A stretch of DNA of 64,000 bases from Saccharothrix sp. S26 (GCF_021390395.1 NZ_JAJUWT010000008.1:248001-312000), one strand, 5' to 3'. Shown: positions 26,819 to 36,009, numbered from the stretch's first letter. Numbers and translations: made by a program. Notes: a model not told the origin generated them from the letters alone.

Positions 26819-27286
26819 TTGATCATAAAATCGAACTTGCGCACCGGCCCGGCCAGCCGCTTGGGGCGCGTCCTCCTCGGAGTGGGCACGGTGGCCGGTT
26901 TCGCACTGGTGGCACCGGGCACAGCCGAAGCCCAACCTCCCGGGTGCACGCAGACCGGCAACAACTTCGTCTGCACCGCAGGCATCCCGGCCGGCGAGGT
27001 CCTCACGGGCACCACGGCGACAGCGTCACCGGCGTCGCGGGCGTCGGGCGCCCCCGGGGCGAACGGCACCGCAGGCACCCCGGCCGGCAGCGCGGGCGGC
27101 AACGGCGGCGTCGGCACGGGCGGCGGTGTCGCCGTGGGCGGCACCGGGATCATCGACGGCGGCCCGGGCGCGGACAGCATCACCGTCACCGGTGGTGCCG
27201 GCGCCACCGCGGTCAACGGCAACAGCGGCTCCGCCGGTCCCAACGGCGTAGCCGGTGTCAACAACGGCGAGGTCTGCTCCTGCTGA
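26819..27286 (+). CDS. Short secreted Gly-rich protein (one repeat module)
   Basis: About 150 residues: a signal peptide (GRVLLGVGTVAGFALVAPGTAEA), a CTQTGNNFVCTAGIPAGEVL segment, one glycine-rich module with IIDGGPGADSITVTGG, and the ending NGVAGVNNGEVCSC. The start and end are nearly the same as those of the 444-residue protein at 34675-36009, which carries many modules between them. So this is a contracted paralogue. The start codon is uncertain: TTG at 26819 or 26837, as no ATG lies in frame nearby. Confidence 0.65.
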   Translation: MIIKSNLRTGPASRLGRVLLGVGTVAGFALVAPGTAEAQPPGCTQTGNNFVCTAGIPAGEVLTGTTATASPASRASGAPGANGTAGTPAGSAGGNGGVGTGGGVAVGGTGIIDGGPGADSITVTGGAGATAVNGNSGSAGPNGVAGVNNGEVCSC

Positions 27287-27500
27287 TTCGGCCGCGGTCA
27301 CGCGGACACGGGCTCGCGGCCACGCCGCCGCGGGCCCGGGTCCCGACCGGCGCGACGCGCGAACGACCCGCGCGCCGAACGTGACGAAGTGTCGCCTCCA
27401 CCAGTCCTCCGCGGGCACCGCGACGGCGTCACGCGCCGGTAACGCGCCGGAGAACACGCTGTGGTCATCCGAATTCCCGGACAACGAAGCGGAGGACGAA

Positions 27501-27968
27501 ATGCGAACTCGACAGCTCTACCCGATCCTGGCAACAGGCGTCCTGGTCATGGGCGGTTTCATGGGCGCCGGTGTCGCCTCGGCGGCGGTCCCGTGCACCA
27601 TCGGTCCCAACGTGACGCAGAACGACACCACGGTGTTCGGTTCCGGCGGCAATGACACGATCGACTGCACCAGCGCCAACCCCGGCAAGACCATTTACGG
27701 CAACGGGGGGAACGACACCGTCACCGGTACCGCCTACATCGACAAGATCTACGGCGGCGCGGGCGACGACACGCTCACCGGCCAGGTCGGCAACGATAAG
27801 CTCTACGGCGAGCTCGGCACGGACACGCTGAACGGCTCCGCGGGCGACGACACGCTCAGCGGTCCGGGCACCGATGCCGCGCAGGACACCCTCAACGGCG
27901 GTGACAACACCGATTCCTGCGGACCCGTGGGCGTGCCTCCGGACCTCCGCAGCAGCTGCGAGTCGTAG
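27501..27968 (+). CDS. Secreted RTX-type calcium-binding repeat protein
   Basis: A 155-residue exported protein: a signal peptide (to VASA, about residue 29), then RTX-like nonapeptides such as GNGGNDTVTG, GGAGDDTLTG and GELGTDTLNG, which form calcium-binding parallel beta-rolls. It ends in a short cysteine-containing tail (DSCGPV, SSCES). GGAGG lies five bases before the ATG. It contains no enzymatic domain, so it is probably structural or adhesive. A longer relative with a broken start is at 36754-37482. Confidence 0.82.
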   Translation: MRTRQLYPILATGVLVMGGFMGAGVASAAVPCTIGPNVTQNDTTVFGSGGNDTIDCTSANPGKTIYGNGGNDTVTGTAYIDKIYGGAGDDTLTGQVGNDKLYGELGTDTLNGSAGDDTLSGPGTDAAQDTLNGGDNTDSCGPVGVPPDLRSSCES

Positions 27969-28014
27969 CACTCGGGCAGTACCGGGATGACCCGCGACCA
28001 CGACGAACCGTCGA

Positions 28015-28042
28015 CGACCCGGCCCTGGAAGGGACCGGGTCG
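28015..28042 (+). terminator. Hairpin after RTX gene
   Basis: CGACCCGG pairs with CCGGGTCG (28015-28022 with 28035-28042) around a partly self-pairing 12-base centre, 46 bases after the RTX stop. Confidence 0.5.
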
Positions 28043-28293
28043 CTCCTCGTGTCGCCCAAGGGCTCAGGGAACCAACCCCCGAACGAGTGGTTTGAGGGGC
28101 GGCGCACCCTGCCTCACGCAGGACGGATCCGAGTGGTGGCAAGGACTTGCGCCCTGAGTGGAGTCGCTCGCCGTGCCCGCGCTGGTAATCTGGTCGGAGG
28201 ACGTCAGTCGACGGTTCCACCGCAGCCGGCTACGACTCGGCCGCGAGCGCGGGCTCCGCGCACACCGCTCAAGTCAAAGCCGAAAGGTTTTCC

Positions 28294-28344
28294 GTGATCA
28301 TTCTTCCGGACCTCCCCGACACCTCCCCGGCACCGGGCTCATGA
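28294..28344 (+). CDS. Leader ORF (16 codons) overlapping the BTAD regulator
   Basis: GAAAGG is followed six bases later by a GTG that opens a 16-codon frame (MIILPDLPDTSPAPGS). Its TGA overlaps the regulator ATG as ATGA. The regulator itself has no good ribosome site, so translation through this leader may be required (inference). Confidence 0.4.
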   Translation: MIILPDLPDTSPAPGS

Positions 28345-29117
28345 CCTCACTCGCGCCGCCGGGAGCGCGGTCGGCGCCCCACGGGCACCAAGCGGGTTTG
28401 CGGGTAGCGCTCCTCGACGGGTTCCGGCTCACGGGGGGAGTCGACGCCATTTCGGTCCCGGGTGGGGCTGAGCGCCTGCTGGCGTTCATGGCGATGCGCC
28501 GGCGGGCGGTGGGGCGACTGTTCGTGGCGAGCTCACTGTGGGCGGACGCCACCGAATGCCACGCCTACGCGGCCCTGAGGTCGACGTTGATCCGCATGAA
28601 CCGCGCCTGCCGGGACACGCTGCTGGTCACCCCGTCGAGCTTGGAGCTCGCGCCCGGTGTCTCGGTCGACCTGCGCGACGCCCAGGCGCTCGCCCACCGC
28701 CTGCTCGAAGCCGGTCCGCACGCCGCGGGGGACCTGAGCGTCGAGGCGGTCGCCACCCTGTCGTCGGAACTGCTGCCGCTCTGGTACGACGACTGGCTCG
28801 CCTTCGAGGTCGAGGACTGGCGCCAACTCCGGCTCCACGCGTTGGAGGCGGTGGTGGAGGGCTTGGTGGAGGCGAGGCGGTTCGGTGACGCGACGGCGGC
28901 CGCGGGCGCGGTCGTCCGCGCCGACCCGTTGCGGGAGAGCGCGCAGACCGCCCTCATCCGCGTCCACCTGGCCGAGGGCAACCAGTCCGAGGCGGTGCAC
29001 GCGTTCGACCGGTTCAGCCGCCTCCTCCACGTGGACCTGGGGCTGGCCCCCACCCCGGAGCTCCGAGACCTGGTCGGACGCCACGCGATGCCACGGGGCG
29101 GCGGGCTGGACCGGTAG
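28341..29117 (+). CDS. SARP/BTAD-type transcriptional regulator
   Basis: A 258-residue protein with an N-terminal winged helix of the OmpR/PhoB type (LRVALLDGFRLTGG, LWADATECHAYAALRSTL) and a bacterial transcriptional activator domain made of TPR-like helices (ALIRVHLAEGNQSEAVHAF, RLLHVDLGLAPTPELRDLV). This small size is usual for pathway-specific activators. The ATG at 28341 lacks a ribosome site of its own and overlaps the leader ORF. Its targets are unknown; nearby secreted-protein genes are candidates only by position. Confidence 0.82.
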   Translation: MTSLAPPGARSAPHGHQAGLRVALLDGFRLTGGVDAISVPGGAERLLAFMAMRRRAVGRLFVASSLWADATECHAYAALRSTLIRMNRACRDTLLVTPSSLELAPGVSVDLRDAQALAHRLLEAGPHAAGDLSVEAVATLSSELLPLWYDDWLAFEVEDWRQLRLHALEAVVEGLVEARRFGDATAAAGAVVRADPLRESAQTALIRVHLAEGNQSEAVHAFDRFSRLLHVDLGLAPTPELRDLVGRHAMPRGGGLDR

Positions 29118-29124
29118 CGTCCGG

Positions 29125-29871
29125 TCAGCGTCGGAGCGTCTTGGTGTGGACGGACGTCCTGAGGAGCTCTGAAGTGTCGATGTCGCCCGCGATGACGTCG
29201 TGGGCGACGCTGCTGAGTTTGAAGTTGTGCCCGCGGGCGTAGCCGCGCAGCGTGGCGAACGCGGTGTCCAGGTCGACCTGGAGGCGTTCGGCCACCAGCC
29301 CCTTGGCCTGTTCGACGACCACCCGGCTGTTCAGCGCGGCTTGGAGCTGTTCGGTCAGCACCTGGTGGTGGTGGATCGAACGCTGTTGCAGCAGGCCGAT
29401 GGTGGCGACGTCGACCAACGCCGTGGCGGTGCGCAACGCGCCGGCGTCCAAGTCGCCGGACCGGTTGCGGAAGAGGTTGAGCGCGCCGATCACCTCGCTG
29501 CGCAGGCGCATGGGCACCGCGTCCACGGCGGCGAACCCCGCCTCGGCGGCCACCGCGGTGAACCGCGGCCACCGCTCACCCGCCGCCGCCAGGTCGGGGT
29601 GGCTGACCCTGGTGCCGGTGGCGAACGCGTCCAGGCACGGCCCGTCGTCGTTCTGGAGCTGGAAGAGCTCCAGCAGTCGGGCCTGTTCGTTGGACGACGC
29701 GATCAGCTGCAACCTGCCCCGCTGGTCGGCCAGCAGCAGTCCCGCGGCGTCGACGTCGAGGAGTTCGACGCACCGGTCCACGAGCATGTGCAGGAAGTCG
29801 ATGACGTCGAAGTCGTCGACCAGGGTGTCGGCCAACTCGACGAACGTGTCGACGAGACGGTCACCGTCCAT
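29125..29871 (-). CDS. GAF-ANTAR antitermination regulator 1
   Basis: A 248-residue protein with an N-terminal GAF sensor domain (about residues 20-165, NDDGPCLDAFATG, ALNLFRN) and a C-terminal ANTAR RNA-binding domain (about 170-230: ALNSRVVVEQAKGLVAERL). ANTAR proteins bind paired hairpins in nascent RNA to prevent termination. GGAGG lies eight bases before the ATG at 29871; a GTG three codons upstream overlaps that site. It is the second gene of a pair, 51 bases after the next entry. Confidence 0.88.
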   Translation of the reverse strand: MDGDRLVDTFVELADTLVDDFDVIDFLHMLVDRCVELLDVDAAGLLLADQRGRLQLIASSNEQARLLELFQLQNDDGPCLDAFATGTRVSHPDLAAAGERWPRFTAVAAEAGFAAVDAVPMRLRSEVIGALNLFRNRSGDLDAGALRTATALVDVATIGLLQQRSIHHHQVLTEQLQAALNSRVVVEQAKGLVAERLQVDLDTAFATLRGYARGHNFKLSSVAHDVIAGDIDTSELLRTSVHTKTLRR

Positions 29872-29922
29872 CGCAGCCACCTCCGCTGGTGTGCTCAGAG
29901 CGCGGTCTTGTTCCGCACAGGT

Positions 29923-30648
29923 TCACGGTCGTCCTCCGTCGCGTTCGAATCGCCGTCGGCGGGCCACGACGTCGGCCGCCAGCGCGCTCAGCGGCACCTG
30001 CTCGGCGAACGCCCGGGCGCGCAGGTGGGCGAACGCGTCGGCCATCCCCAGGCCCAGCTGCGCCGCCACCATCCCGGTGGCCTGGTGCACGTGGGGGTTG
30101 TGCAGGGGCAGGCCGTCCTCGGCGGCGTCCGCCGTGCCCAGGTCGGCGTGCTCGTCCAGCAGCAGCCGCAGGGCCAGCTCGGCGAAAGCCAGCGAGTCGG
30201 TGAGCGCCGCGGCGTCGAGGTGGCCCACGTCGAGCCGGTACAGCGACAGCACCCCGACCCGGATCGCGCCGACGCACAACGGCAGGGCGAACAGCGCGGC
30301 CGCCCCGGCTTCGACGGACAGCGGCGCGAACATCGGCCACCGGGCCTGGCTGGACGGGGCGTCGAGGTCGTCGACGAGCGCTGGCCCGCCACCGCGCCAC
30401 ACGTCGACGGCCGGACCTTCGCCCACCGTCACCTGCAGCTCGGCCAGGCGTTCACCCAGCGCGTCCGTGGCGCACCTGACCTCCGGCCACCCGGAGGTGT
30501 CCACGGTGAGCACGGCACCGCTGACGCCCAACCGCGCGACGGCGGCCTGGCAGAGGGCACCGACCGAGACGGGCGTGCCCGAGTCGGCGGCCTCCTCTGC
30601 GATCCAGCGGCTCACCTGGACCAACCGACTGGTGGTGTACCGGGCCAT
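29923..30648 (-). CDS. GAF-ANTAR antitermination regulator 2
   Basis: A 241-residue paralogue with GAF (about residues 12-165, TVGEGPAVDVW, VGVLSLYRLD) and ANTAR (about 180-235: HQATGMVAAQLGLGMADAF). The two proteins form a tandem pair and might work as a heterodimer or respond to different signals. Conserved alanines of the ANTAR helix are present. No paired-hairpin ANTAR target was found by eye nearby. Confidence 0.87.
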   Translation of the reverse strand: MARYTTSRLVQVSRWIAEEAADSGTPVSVGALCQAAVARLGVSGAVLTVDTSGWPEVRCATDALGERLAELQVTVGEGPAVDVWRGGGPALVDDLDAPSSQARWPMFAPLSVEAGAAALFALPLCVGAIRVGVLSLYRLDVGHLDAAALTDSLAFAELALRLLLDEHADLGTADAAEDGLPLHNPHVHQATGMVAAQLGLGMADAFAHLRARAFAEQVPLSALAADVVARRRRFERDGGRP

Positions 30649-30823
30649 CCGGAGACCTCCCGGTCACCTGGTCGCAGGGCGCGAACCGATCCTCCCGCAC
30701 CGTGGAACACGACCGTCCCACTCTACGCGCCGCAACCCGCAGCCCGCCGACCTGAGCGGGGCGCCGGAACCCTCACCCGAATGCGCGGCAAGGGCGTGCG
30801 GTCCGCGCGGCCGGCGAGGGTGA

Positions 30824-30979
30824 TCAGAGTTGAGGGGGAGGCGGTCGCCCACGGCGACTCACGTTCACCCGGACACGCCTGCGCCACAGCGGCCCGCGGG
30901 ACGCGACGACGTCGATCGGTGGGTCGGGCACCGCTGCCGCGGGTGTGGCCGCCTGTTCCGATGGGGTGCGGGCGGTCAT
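30824..30979 (-). CDS. Hypothetical 51-residue protein coupled to DUF5994
   Basis: The ATG overlaps the DUF5994 stop as ATGA, giving a 51-codon frame rich in arginine and proline. Length and coupling match the DUF6307-like gene at 21608-21763 exactly, but the sequences are not similar. Low-complexity GC-rich sequence makes a chance ORF possible. Confidence 0.35.
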   Translation of the reverse strand: MTARTPSEQAATPAAAVPDPPIDVVASRGPLWRRRVRVNVSRRGRPPPPQL

Positions 30980-31491
30980 GACGCGACCCCGTCGTCGTAG
31001 AAGAACGCGACCCGCCGGTCCGGGAGTGTGGGGGCATGCCGGACGGCGACGTTGTTCCACTCCAAGATGTTTTCGACGGTGGTGGTCGAGCCGGTGCGGG
31101 CGGCGGCGCGCATCGCGGCCCGTGCGGCGCCGCCCGGTGTGGCCGGCGGGATCACCAGCAGCCGGATCCGGGCGCGGTCAGGTCCGATCATGGTGACCGT
31201 GTGCGGCTGCGCGGTGCGGAAACCTTCCATGCGCACCACAGCGCCGCGCACGGTGAGACGCCGTCCGACGGCGTCCCACCCGTCGAGGTCGTAGGAAACC
31301 CGCTGCACTGGCAGGCCCAGCGCGGCCATGGCGGTGATGAGCGGTGGGAACTCGGTAGCCGGGTCGGTGGACCACGGCCACCAACCGCCGTCGACGGAGC
31401 CCGACCCGTCGGGGTGAGGTGCCACCGCCCACCGGCAGCGAGGCGTGGTGACCTGGTCGGTGGTGAGGGGACTTCGCTGGTTCGAGGTCAA
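30976..31491 (-). CDS. DUF5994 family protein, second copy
   Basis: A 171-residue paralogue of 21760-22317 with SVDGGWWPWSTDPATEFPPLI, RVSYDLDGWD and RIRLLVIPPATP. The best start is a TTG at 31491, since MTS-like N-termini agree between the two copies, but no strong ribosome site is seen, so the start is uncertain. Function unknown. Confidence 0.78.
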   Translation of the reverse strand: MTSNQRSPLTTDQVTTPRCRWAVAPHPDGSGSVDGGWWPWSTDPATEFPPLITAMAALGLPVQRVSYDLDGWDAVGRRLTVRGAVVRMEGFRTAQPHTVTMIGPDRARIRLLVIPPATPGGAARAAMRAAARTGSTTTVENILEWNNVAVRHAPTLPDRRVAFFYDDGVAS

Positions 31492-31970
31492 CTCGGCGTT
31501 CCCGCCTCCGGCCGGACCGGCCGGAATCGTGGTGCGCCCAAGGCGGTGCCGGCTCGAACGCCGGCGCTCGATGCGCCCTCGGTATTTCCCACCTTACGCC
31601 GCGGAACGCCCCGAAACGGTTTTTCGAGTTTTTCCGCATGAGATGCGGCAGAGCCCGAAGTGCTCGGAAAGTCATTCGGATGAGGTTTGGCGACGCCTGG
31701 TGCGGGGATTTCGCCGGTCGGTACGCTCGATATCTGATAACCGTCGTCCCCGAGAGTCTCGGTGGCGTCGCCGAGGGGGACTCCTGGTGGAAGCCAGGGC
31801 CGCGGCGTCCGGGTCGGGGCTGTACGTCGTGGCCCGGACCCGTGCCGTGCTGCGGCCGATGGCCGTCACCGGACTGGACGTCGGGTTCGACGGGTTTCCC
31901 CGAGTCGACGACGTGCCGTCGCGGGAGCCGCTGAGGCTCGCTCGACCCGCCGAAGTCGAGCTCCGGTGTT
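31492..31970. other. Intergenic region without supported gene
   Basis: About 480 bases. Several frames stay open because of base composition, but none shows a ribosome site or recognisable motif. It must contain the DUF5994 promoter. Confidence 0.4.
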
Positions 31971-32201
31971 TCAGGCCCGGTCGCTGACGTTCCCCCGGCC
32001 TGGCTTGCCGTAGGTCGCGCTGCCCGACTCGGTGGAGCACAGGCAACCCCGGTGCAGGTCACCCGCCCGGGTCGCCGCGCAGAACCGCTGTGCGAGGGCG
32101 TCGTGGGCGGTCGCCGGGTGCGCGCACGCGGGGCAGGACCCCTCGGCCTGCCTCGCGGCGTCGGTTGCCAGGGGGGCGATCAGCCCGGGGGTCGTCGACA
32201 T
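31971..32201 (-). CDS. RGCVC-like small cysteine protein
   Basis: A 76-residue protein with CPACAHPATAHDALAQRFC followed by HRGCLCS. Four to five cysteines in CxxC and CxC arrangement suggest a metal or redox site. The RGC(V/L)C ending is the hallmark of a small actinobacterial family named after it. AAGGA lies about eight bases before the ATG at 32201. No partner gene is evident. Confidence 0.7.
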   Translation of the reverse strand: MSTTPGLIAPLATDAARQAEGSCPACAHPATAHDALAQRFCAATRAGDLHRGCLCSTESGSATYGKPGRGNVSDRA

Positions 32202-32444
32202 CGGTCCGTCCTTCGGGTGGTCGAGGCGTGGTGTCCGATGCGCTGCCACCGCGGACGTCGGACCGCGGACGGTGGAACGTCCCGGCTCGTGGCCCGGGAA
32301 CGCATCGAATGAGGTCGATTTCGCCGGGGGCCGGGGCGACATCTCCAGGGTACTCCGGACATCCCGACCGGTTGTCACCGGACGACGTCTCCGTCATTTC
32401 GCGGCGGAATCGTCGTCCGCCCCGGTCGGGCCCGTGCCGGGCCG

Positions 32445-32858
32445 CTACGCCTGCGCGCAGGCGACGAGCACGGCGACGGTCGCGCCGGCGGAGGTGGCGT
32501 AGGCGGCGGCGCTGGCCGCCGCGGCGGTCGCGGCGGCGGCGCTGAACGCGGCGAGGTTGGCGGCGGCCGCGTTGATGGCGGCGGGAGTCCCGGTGAGGAC
32601 GCCTTCCTCGAACGCCTTGGCCGCTGCTGCCGCGGCGGCGGAGTCGGCGACGTTGGCGGCGGCCGCGGTGGCCGCGTTGGCGCTGTCGACCGCGGCGGCG
32701 ATGGCGGTGGCACAACCGGCCGGAGGCGCGGTCACCGACACCCGATCGGCCGCCGGAACCCGCTCGGGCACGGGCGTGGCGGCGCTGACCGGTGCCACGA
32801 CCAGTGCGGCGAGAGCACCGGCGGTCAGGATCGAGGCTGTGGTGCGTCGAACGTTCAT
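32445..32858 (-). CDS. Secreted Ala-rich helical protein
   Basis: A 137-residue exported protein. A signal peptide (to VSA, about residue 25) is followed by a nearly all-helical segment dominated by Ala/Asn with single cysteines near each end (PPAGCATAI, LVACAQA), which could form one disulfide. No family recognised. AGGAG lies seven bases before the ATG at 32858. The 243-base gap toward the RGCVC gene shows nothing else. Confidence 0.65.
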   Translation of the reverse strand: MNVRRTTASILTAGALAALVVAPVSAATPVPERVPAADRVSVTAPPAGCATAIAAAVDSANAATAAAANVADSAAAAAAAKAFEEGVLTGTPAAINAAAANLAAFSAAAATAAAASAAAYATSAGATVAVLVACAQA

Positions 32859-33525
32859 GAGGTGACTCCTGTTAGGGGGGAAGTGAGTCCCGGCAGGTCC
32901 GGAGAACAAGTGGGACCGCGAGAGCAAAGTCGACGGAAGGGAATCGGCTCATGGGTCGAGCATGCACCCGGTGGCTACCGGAAATCCGGTGATGCGCTCT
33001 TTCGTGTATGAATCAGGCGCATCCGTTCGGCGGTATCTCCGAAATGATCTCGAATCGTCCGCGTCGTACGCGTTTTCTGATCGGCGGGCAGCCGCCCCGC
33101 TTGCGGAGACGAGCGGCCGGTGCGACCGTAGAGGTTCCTCGCGGTGACGCCCCCGGTCGCAACGGCGTCGCCCGCAGTGGGAAATGCCGCCCCGGACCCC
33201 GGCGGCCTGTGGTCGCACCAGGCGCGAACGGGAGGTCTGCGGTGAACGGACCGGCATGTGCCGCGCGGCACACGGGGACGATCGTGGGAACCGGCCGACT
33301 GTCGGCCGCGTTGGCTGGATGACGGGCGAACCCGGTTGCCGCGCACCCGTCCGCCGAACACTCCTGGGGCGTCCAACGGCCCGCACTCCCGTGGGCCCGT
33401 GATCCTCGTGAACGGGCCACGCCGACTGATCGGCCGGTCCACCTCCTCCCAAGCCCACTCCAACCCAGGTCGCGGACACCGGGGTAGCGGAGCGGACGCG
33501 TCCGTCCCCCGGAAAGCAGAGGTCC
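32859..33525. other. Intergenic region without supported gene
   Basis: About 670 bases between divergent genes. Stop-free frames here lack ribosome sites and known motifs. It holds both promoters, but I found no convincing boxes. Confidence 0.4.
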
Positions 33526-34578
33526 ATGACCCCCTCACCCACCACAGCGACACGACCTCCCGATGCCCGGCAGGGCAGTGACTTCGCCCGCTTGACGCGG
33601 CAGCTCAAGGACGCCGGCCTGCTGGACAGGCGCCGCGGGTACTACGCGACGCGGATGGCGATCAACGTCCTGCTGCTCGCGGCGGTCGGAACGGCGATGG
33701 CGCTGCTGGGCGACTCGTGGTGGCAGGTGCTGACCGCGGTACTCCTGGCCGTCGTCTCCACCCAGTTCGCGTTCATCGGTCACGACGCCGGGCACCGGCA
33801 GATCTTCCGCAGCCACCGCCACAACGACCTCGTGGGCCACCTGCACGGCGGTGTCACCGGGATCAGCTACCAGTGGTGGGTCGGCAAGCACAACCGCCAC
33901 CACGCCAACCCCAACCACGAGGACCACGACCCCGACATCGAGATCCACGCCATCGCCTTCAGCCGTGAGCAGGCCGGCGACAAGCGCGGCCTGTACCGGT
34001 GGATCACCAAGTACCAGGCCTTCCTGTTCTTCCCGCTGCTGCTGGCCGAAGCGGTCGTGCTGCGGATCTCGGGTCTGCAGGCGCTGTGGCACCGGGAGCT
34101 CAAGCACCCCTGGCGGGAAGCCGCGCTGCAACTCCTCCCGGCGGCCGCGTACCTGACCGCGGTGTTCCTGCTGCTGTCCCCGCTGAAGGCGGTCGTGTTC
34201 ATCGCGGTCCACCAGGGCGTCATGGGCGTCTACCTGGGCTGTTCCTTCGCCCCCAACCACAAGGGGATGCCCGTCATCGCCAAGGGGCAGCGCCTGGACC
34301 ACCTGCGCAAGCAGGTCCTCACCTCGCGCAACGTCACGGGTGGACGGTGGGTCGACGCACTGCTCGGTGGCCTCAACCACCAGGTGGAGCACCACCTCTA
34401 CCCGCACATGCCCCGACCCAACCTCCGCCGCGCACAGCCCGTCGTCGAGGACTTCTGCGCCCGCAACGGCATCCCCTACAGCAAGGCCGGCCTGCGGTCC
34501 TCCTACGCCCAAGTGCTGCGCCACCTGCACGACGCCGGTGCGCCCCTGCGCTCCGGGCGCCGGGCGCCACTGGGCTGA
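33526..34578 (+). CDS. Membrane fatty acid desaturase (DesA/linoleoyl-CoA type)
   Basis: A 350-residue di-iron desaturase of a different subfamily from 22830-23786. Histidine boxes are HDAGH (near residue 88), HNRHH (near 124) and the Q-x-x-HH box NHQVEHHLYPHMP (near 285). Four hydrophobic segments lie between them. This group acts on phospholipid-bound or CoA-bound acyl chains at internal positions. AGAGG sits a few bases before the ATG. It ends in a strong terminator at 34611-34653. Confidence 0.92.
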   Translation: MTPSPTTATRPPDARQGSDFARLTRQLKDAGLLDRRRGYYATRMAINVLLLAAVGTAMALLGDSWWQVLTAVLLAVVSTQFAFIGHDAGHRQIFRSHRHNDLVGHLHGGVTGISYQWWVGKHNRHHANPNHEDHDPDIEIHAIAFSREQAGDKRGLYRWITKYQAFLFFPLLLAEAVVLRISGLQALWHRELKHPWREAALQLLPAAAYLTAVFLLLSPLKAVVFIAVHQGVMGVYLGCSFAPNHKGMPVIAKGQRLDHLRKQVLTSRNVTGGRWVDALLGGLNHQVEHHLYPHMPRPNLRRAQPVVEDFCARNGIPYSKAGLRSSYAQVLRHLHDAGAPLRSGRRAPLG

Positions 34579-34610
34579 GCGGCGGACGCGAACCCCGCCA
34601 GCGACCACGG

Positions 34611-34653
34611 CGGGGCCGGTGTGCCTGGCGAATCGCCAGGCACACCGGCCCCG
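34611..34653. terminator. Strong bidirectional terminator
   Basis: A perfect 20-bp stem (34611-34630 with 34634-34653) and a three-base loop, between the convergent desaturase and Gly-rich genes. Confidence 0.85.
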
Positions 34654-34674
34654 TGACAGGTGTTTCGCCGTCGG

Positions 34675-36009
34675 TCAGCAGGTGCAGACGCCACCGTTGT
34701 TGACGCCGGCCACGCCGTTGGCGCCGACCAGACCGGAAGCGCCACCGGGGTTGGTGATGGTGTTGACACCGGTGCCGCCGTTGACGGTTCCGGCGTTGCC
34801 CGTGCCGGCCGCACCCGCGGCACCGCCCAGACCGCCCGCGCCGCCGGGACCGGAGCACCCGGTGCCACCGTTGCCGCCGACACCACCGTTGCCACCGTTG
34901 CCACCGGTGTTGGTGATGACGTCGTTGTCCGCGTCACCGTTGACGTTCCCGGAGTTGCCTCCGCCGCCGGCACCGCCTGCACCGCCGACGCCACCCGCCC
35001 CACCGGGCTGCGTGGCACTCAGACCGTTGCCGCCCTTGGCTCCGGGGCCGCCGAGGCCACCAAGGCCGCCCTTGGTCTTGAGGGTGTCCGCCCCGGAGCC
35101 GCCGTTGACGGTCCCCGAGTTGCCGATGCCACCCGCGCCGCCGGCGCCGCCCACGCCACCGGCGCCGCCGCCGCTACCGCAGCCGCCGATCCCACCGGCG
35201 GAACCCGCACCGCCGGCACCGCCGGTGGTGGTGATGTTGTCGATGCCGGTGTCCGTGGTGCCACCGTCGATGGTCCCGGAGTTGCCGACACCGCCGACGC
35301 CCGCGGCGCCACCGATACCGCCGGCACCCGCCCCGCCTGCCGTGGCCCCACCGTTGCCGCCCAGCGCACCGACGCCGCCGACGCCACCCTTGCCGCCGGT
35401 CGCGTTGACGGTGTCGCCGCCGACGCCGCCGACGACGGACCCGACGTTGGCAGCGCCGCCGACGCCGCCCACGCCGCCGTTGCCGCCGGCACCGCCCGCG
35501 CCGCTGTTCAGGCCGATACCGCCGACCCCGCCTGCGCCGCCGTTGCCGCCGCCACCGCCGGTGACGGTGATCTGATCGGTGCCGTCACCGCCGTCGACGA
35601 TGCCGGTGCTGCTGATGCCGACGCCGCCGCTGGTCCCGACGCCGCCGTTGCTGCCGGCGGTCCCCGCGGGGGTGCCCGCCGTGCCGTTGGCACCGGGAGG
35701 GCCTGTCGCACCGTTGATGCCTGCGGTGCCGGTGATGGTGATCGTGTCGTTGCCGCCCAACCCCCTGATCGTGCCCGCGACAGGCCCGCCGGTGATCGTG
35801 ATGGTGTTGGCGTTGGCGGTGCCGTCGAGGACCTGGCCGGCCGGGACGCCCGCCGTGCAGGTCACGTTCTCGCCGGACCGGACACACCCGGCCGGGTCGG
35901 CGGCGTGGGCGGAGCCGGGAGCCACGAGGGCGAACCCCGCCACGGTTCCCATCCCGATCAGGGCACGTCGGACCCGTACCGCCGTGGTGCTGCGCGTGGT
36001 CGATCGCAT
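34675..36009 (-). CDS. Secreted Gly-rich modular repeat protein
   Basis: A 444-residue exported protein. After the signal peptide (GMGTVAGFALVAPGSAHA) and a cysteine pair (GCVRSGENVTCTAG) come about six modules, each with (S)GxVxGGxxxDxIxxTGGxGG and a run of GGxGG triplets. The ending NGVAGVNNGGVCTC again has two cysteines. Patterns such as DQITVTGG resemble RTX-like turns within PE_PGRS-like glycine tracts. GGAG lies eight bases before the ATG at 36009. Repeats at DNA level make copy-number change likely. A one-module paralogue is at 26819-27286. Confidence 0.78.
   Translation of the reverse strand: MRSTTRSTTAVRVRRALIGMGTVAGFALVAPGSAHAADPAGCVRSGENVTCTAGVPAGQVLDGTANANTITITGGPVAGTIRGLGGNDTITITGTAGINGATGPPGANGTAGTPAGTAGSNGGVGTSGGVGISSTGIVDGGDGTDQITVTGGGGGNGGAGGVGGIGLNSGAGGAGGNGGVGGVGGAANVGSVVGGVGGDTVNATGGKGGVGGVGALGGNGGATAGGAGAGGIGGAAGVGGVGNSGTIDGGTTDTGIDNITTTGGAGGAGSAGGIGGCGSGGGAGGVGGAGGAGGIGNSGTVNGGSGADTLKTKGGLGGLGGPGAKGGNGLSATQPGGAGGVGGAGGAGGGGNSGNVNGDADNDVITNTGGNGGNGGVGGNGGTGCSGPGGAGGLGGAAGAAGTGNAGTVNGGTGVNTITNPGGASGLVGANGVAGVNNGGVCTC

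Noticed and set aside
29200-30981. Long open frame antisense to the GAF-ANTAR pair
   Set aside because: Both GAF-ANTAR proteins are clear on the other strand; the antisense translation has no domain.
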